Assembly (NCBI RefSeq): GCF_036967205.1
Contig: NZ_CP146022.1
Span: forward strand, 1,922,001 to 1,986,000
Direction: 5' to 3'
DNA: 64,000 bases
Origin: Streptomyces sp. Q6
GTDB lineage: Bacteria; Actinomycetota; Actinomycetes; Streptomycetales; Streptomycetaceae
Below, piece by piece: positions 62,651 to 64,000 of the stretch; positions within the stretch are counted from its first letter, which is position 1, and each line of letters begins with the position of its first letter. The notes below the pieces were generated by a model. That model made no database searches. It was given only the letters and a program-made list of their open reading frames with translations, and was not told the origin of the DNA. The position numbers and the translations under genes were made by a program.

Positions 62651-64000
62651 ATGAACAAGACGATCAGGCGCGCCTCGGTCTTCACGCTGCTGCTCATACT
62701 CGTTCTGCTGGCCAGGGCGACATGGGTGCAGTTCTACGAAGGCCAGGCCCTCGCGGACAGTGACAAGAACCGGCGGAAGGCCATCGAGCAGTACGGCTAC
62801 CCGCTGGGCGACATCATCGTGGGCGGGAAGGCGGTGACAGGCTCCACGAAGACCGGGGCTTCGAGCGACCTCGCGTACAAGCGGACCTACACGGACGGCT
62901 CGCTGTACTCGGCGGTGACCGGCTACACGTCGCAGGTGTACGGCTCCACTCAGCTGGAGTCCATCTATCAGGGCGTGCTCGACGGCACGGACACCCGGCT
63001 GAAGAACCCGCTGGACACGCTCACCGGCAAGCACTCCGATCCCGGTGACGTGGTCACGACCATCGACCCGGCGGTGCAGAAGGCGGCGTACCGGGCGCTC
63101 GGCGACAAGAAGGGCGCCGCCGTCGCGATCGACCCGGACACCGGGAAGATCCTCGGCATGGTGTCGACCCCGTCGTACGACCCGTCGACGATCAGCGGCT
63201 CGGGCTCCTCGGACGCGAAGGCGTGGAAGACCCTGGCCGGGGACAAGGACGCGCCGACCACGAACCGGGCCCTGAAGCAGGCGCTGCCGCCGGGGTCGAC
63301 GTTCAAGCTGGTGGTCGCCGCGGCCGCGCTGGAGGACGGCCTGTACGCGTCGGTCGACGAGAAGACCGAGTCGCCGAACCCGTACCTGCTGCCCGGGACG
63401 AGCACGTACCTGAAGAACGAGAGCTCGACCGCGCCCTGCGAGGACGCCACGATCCGCACCGCGTTGCAGTACTCCTGCAACAACGTCTTCGGGAAGATGG
63501 CGGTCGACCTCGGCCAGGACAAGCTCAAGGCGATGGCCGAGAAGTTCGGCTTCGACGACGACGAGCTGGACATCCCGGTACGGGCCGCCGAGAGCGTGTA
63601 TCCGTCCGGCATGGACAAGGCGCAGACCGGACTCTCCGGTATCGGCCAGTTCGACGTCACGGCGACGCCGTTGCAGATGGCGATGGTGTCCGCGACGATC
63701 GCCAACGGCGGCGAGCAGGCGTCCCCGCACATGGTGTCCCAGGTGACGGACGCGGACGGCGACGCGATCAAGAGCTACGCGGACGGCGACGACACCCGTG
63801 TCGTGAGCGAGTCGACCGCCTCGCAGTTGCGGTCCGCCATGGAGACCGTGGTGTCCCAGGGCACCGGTACCAACGCCCAGATCTCCGGCGCGACGGTCGG
63901 CGGCAAGACGGGCACCGCACAGCACGGCGAGAACAACAGCCAGACGCCGTACGCCTGGTTCACGTCGTACGCGAAGGACGACGCGACCGGCAAGGAGGTC
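62651..64000 (+). CDS. Penicillin-binding protein (class B transpeptidase), 3' end outside window
   Basis: Open frame of 450 codons to the window edge. N-terminal membrane anchor (SVFTLLLILVLLARATWVQF), dimerisation domain, then the transpeptidase: nucleophile Ser-Lys in LPPGSTFKLV, SxN in YSCNN, KTG in GGKTGTAQHG. Resembles PbpA/FtsI-like class B enzymes of Streptomyces that cross-link peptidoglycan. Start ATG 62651. Confidence 0.93.
   Translation, partial: MNKTIRRASVFTLLLILVLLARATWVQFYEGQALADSDKNRRKAIEQYGYPLGDIIVGGKAVTGSTKTGASSDLAYKRTYTDGSLYSAVTGYTSQVYGSTQLESIYQGVLDGTDTRLKNPLDTLTGKHSDPGDVVTTIDPAVQKAAYRALGDKKGAAVAIDPDTGKILGMVSTPSYDPSTISGSGSSDAKAWKTLAGDKDAPTTNRALKQALPPGSTFKLVVAAAALEDGLYASVDEKTESPNPYLLPGTSTYLKNESSTAPCEDATIRTALQYSCNNVFGKMAVDLGQDKLKAMAEKFGFDDDELDIPVRAAESVYPSGMDKAQTGLSGIGQFDVTATPLQMAMVSATIANGGEQASPHMVSQVTDADGDAIKSYADGDDTRVVSESTASQLRSAMETVVSQGTGTNAQISGATVGGKTGTAQHGENNSQTPYAWFTSYAKDDATGKEV

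Noticed and set aside
1-64000. tRNA, rRNA or CRISPR arrays
   Set aside because: No cloverleaf with a TTCGAATC-type T-arm in context, no rRNA stretch and no regularly spaced repeats; the repeats found are short tandem arrays only.

Overview
The window is a piece of a Streptomyces chromosome. The evidence is uniformly high G+C with strong third-position G/C, GTG starts, many ATGA or GTGA stop/start overlaps, mycothiol-type and WhiB-type families, a Gbn-like nucleoid protein, an LAETG sortase substrate and an ectABCD cluster. From memory only, the gene order resembles the core-chromosome stretch of S. coelicolor that runs from secreted subtilases through gbn, pit and cob to ect; I could not check this.

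Layout. 1-3018: two tandem secreted subtilases, the first cut by the window edge. 3083-9113: CoA transferase, CopD-like membrane protein, zinc alcohol dehydrogenase, YhhN and sterol-desaturase-like membrane proteins, VIT-type metal transporter. 9139-14126: a four-gene catabolic-looking operon (acetoacetate-decarboxylase-like, SDR, two amidohydrolases) with a divergent TetR regulator and a palindrome between them. 14189-19026: DEDDh exonuclease/BRCT, small Cys-rich protein, SURF1, GH15 enzyme, atypical SDR. 19098-22234: an Asp23/AmaP envelope cluster. 22288-31870: crotonase, Gbn-like protein, ABC-F ATPase, hypothetical proteins, zinc metallopeptidase, alpha/beta hydrolase, class II aldolase, secreted GH25 lysozyme.

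32027-35978 is a compact (about 3.95 kb) integrated element with a large serine integrase and a minus-strand chain of mostly tiny, translationally coupled genes including a WhiB-like regulator. Its ends carry a 17-bp imperfect direct repeat that looks like attL/attR, and the integrase frame runs through the left repeat into chromosomal DNA. 36063-37596: phosphate transporter Pit plus a small membrane protein. 37985-47650: cobalamin riboswitch, then cobD, cobQ, a ChlI/ChlD-type chelatase, cobO, cobB, a CobE/CbiG-C protein and a CbiX-CobC fusion, with a ZIP metal transporter inserted on the other strand. These genes cover late corrin steps (amidation, adenosylation, aminopropanol arm); cobN and the ring methyltransferases are not here. 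47760-51960: truncated globin, LAETG-anchored protein, amidohydrolase, class V aminotransferase. 52351-55555: ectABCD, making ectoine and 5-hydroxyectoine from aspartate semialdehyde. 55610-64000: ECF sigma factor with a zinc-finger partner, a second class V aminotransferase, DsbA-family protein, DUF1349 protein, aldehyde dehydrogenase with divergent IclR regulator, and a penicillin-binding protein cut by the right edge.

A striking property of this sequence is that thirteen genes are broken by a frame change, and every one is explained by loss of exactly one base, nearly always at a short G or C run. I read these as probable base-calling errors rather than decay, but annotate the genes as broken because that is what the sequence shows.
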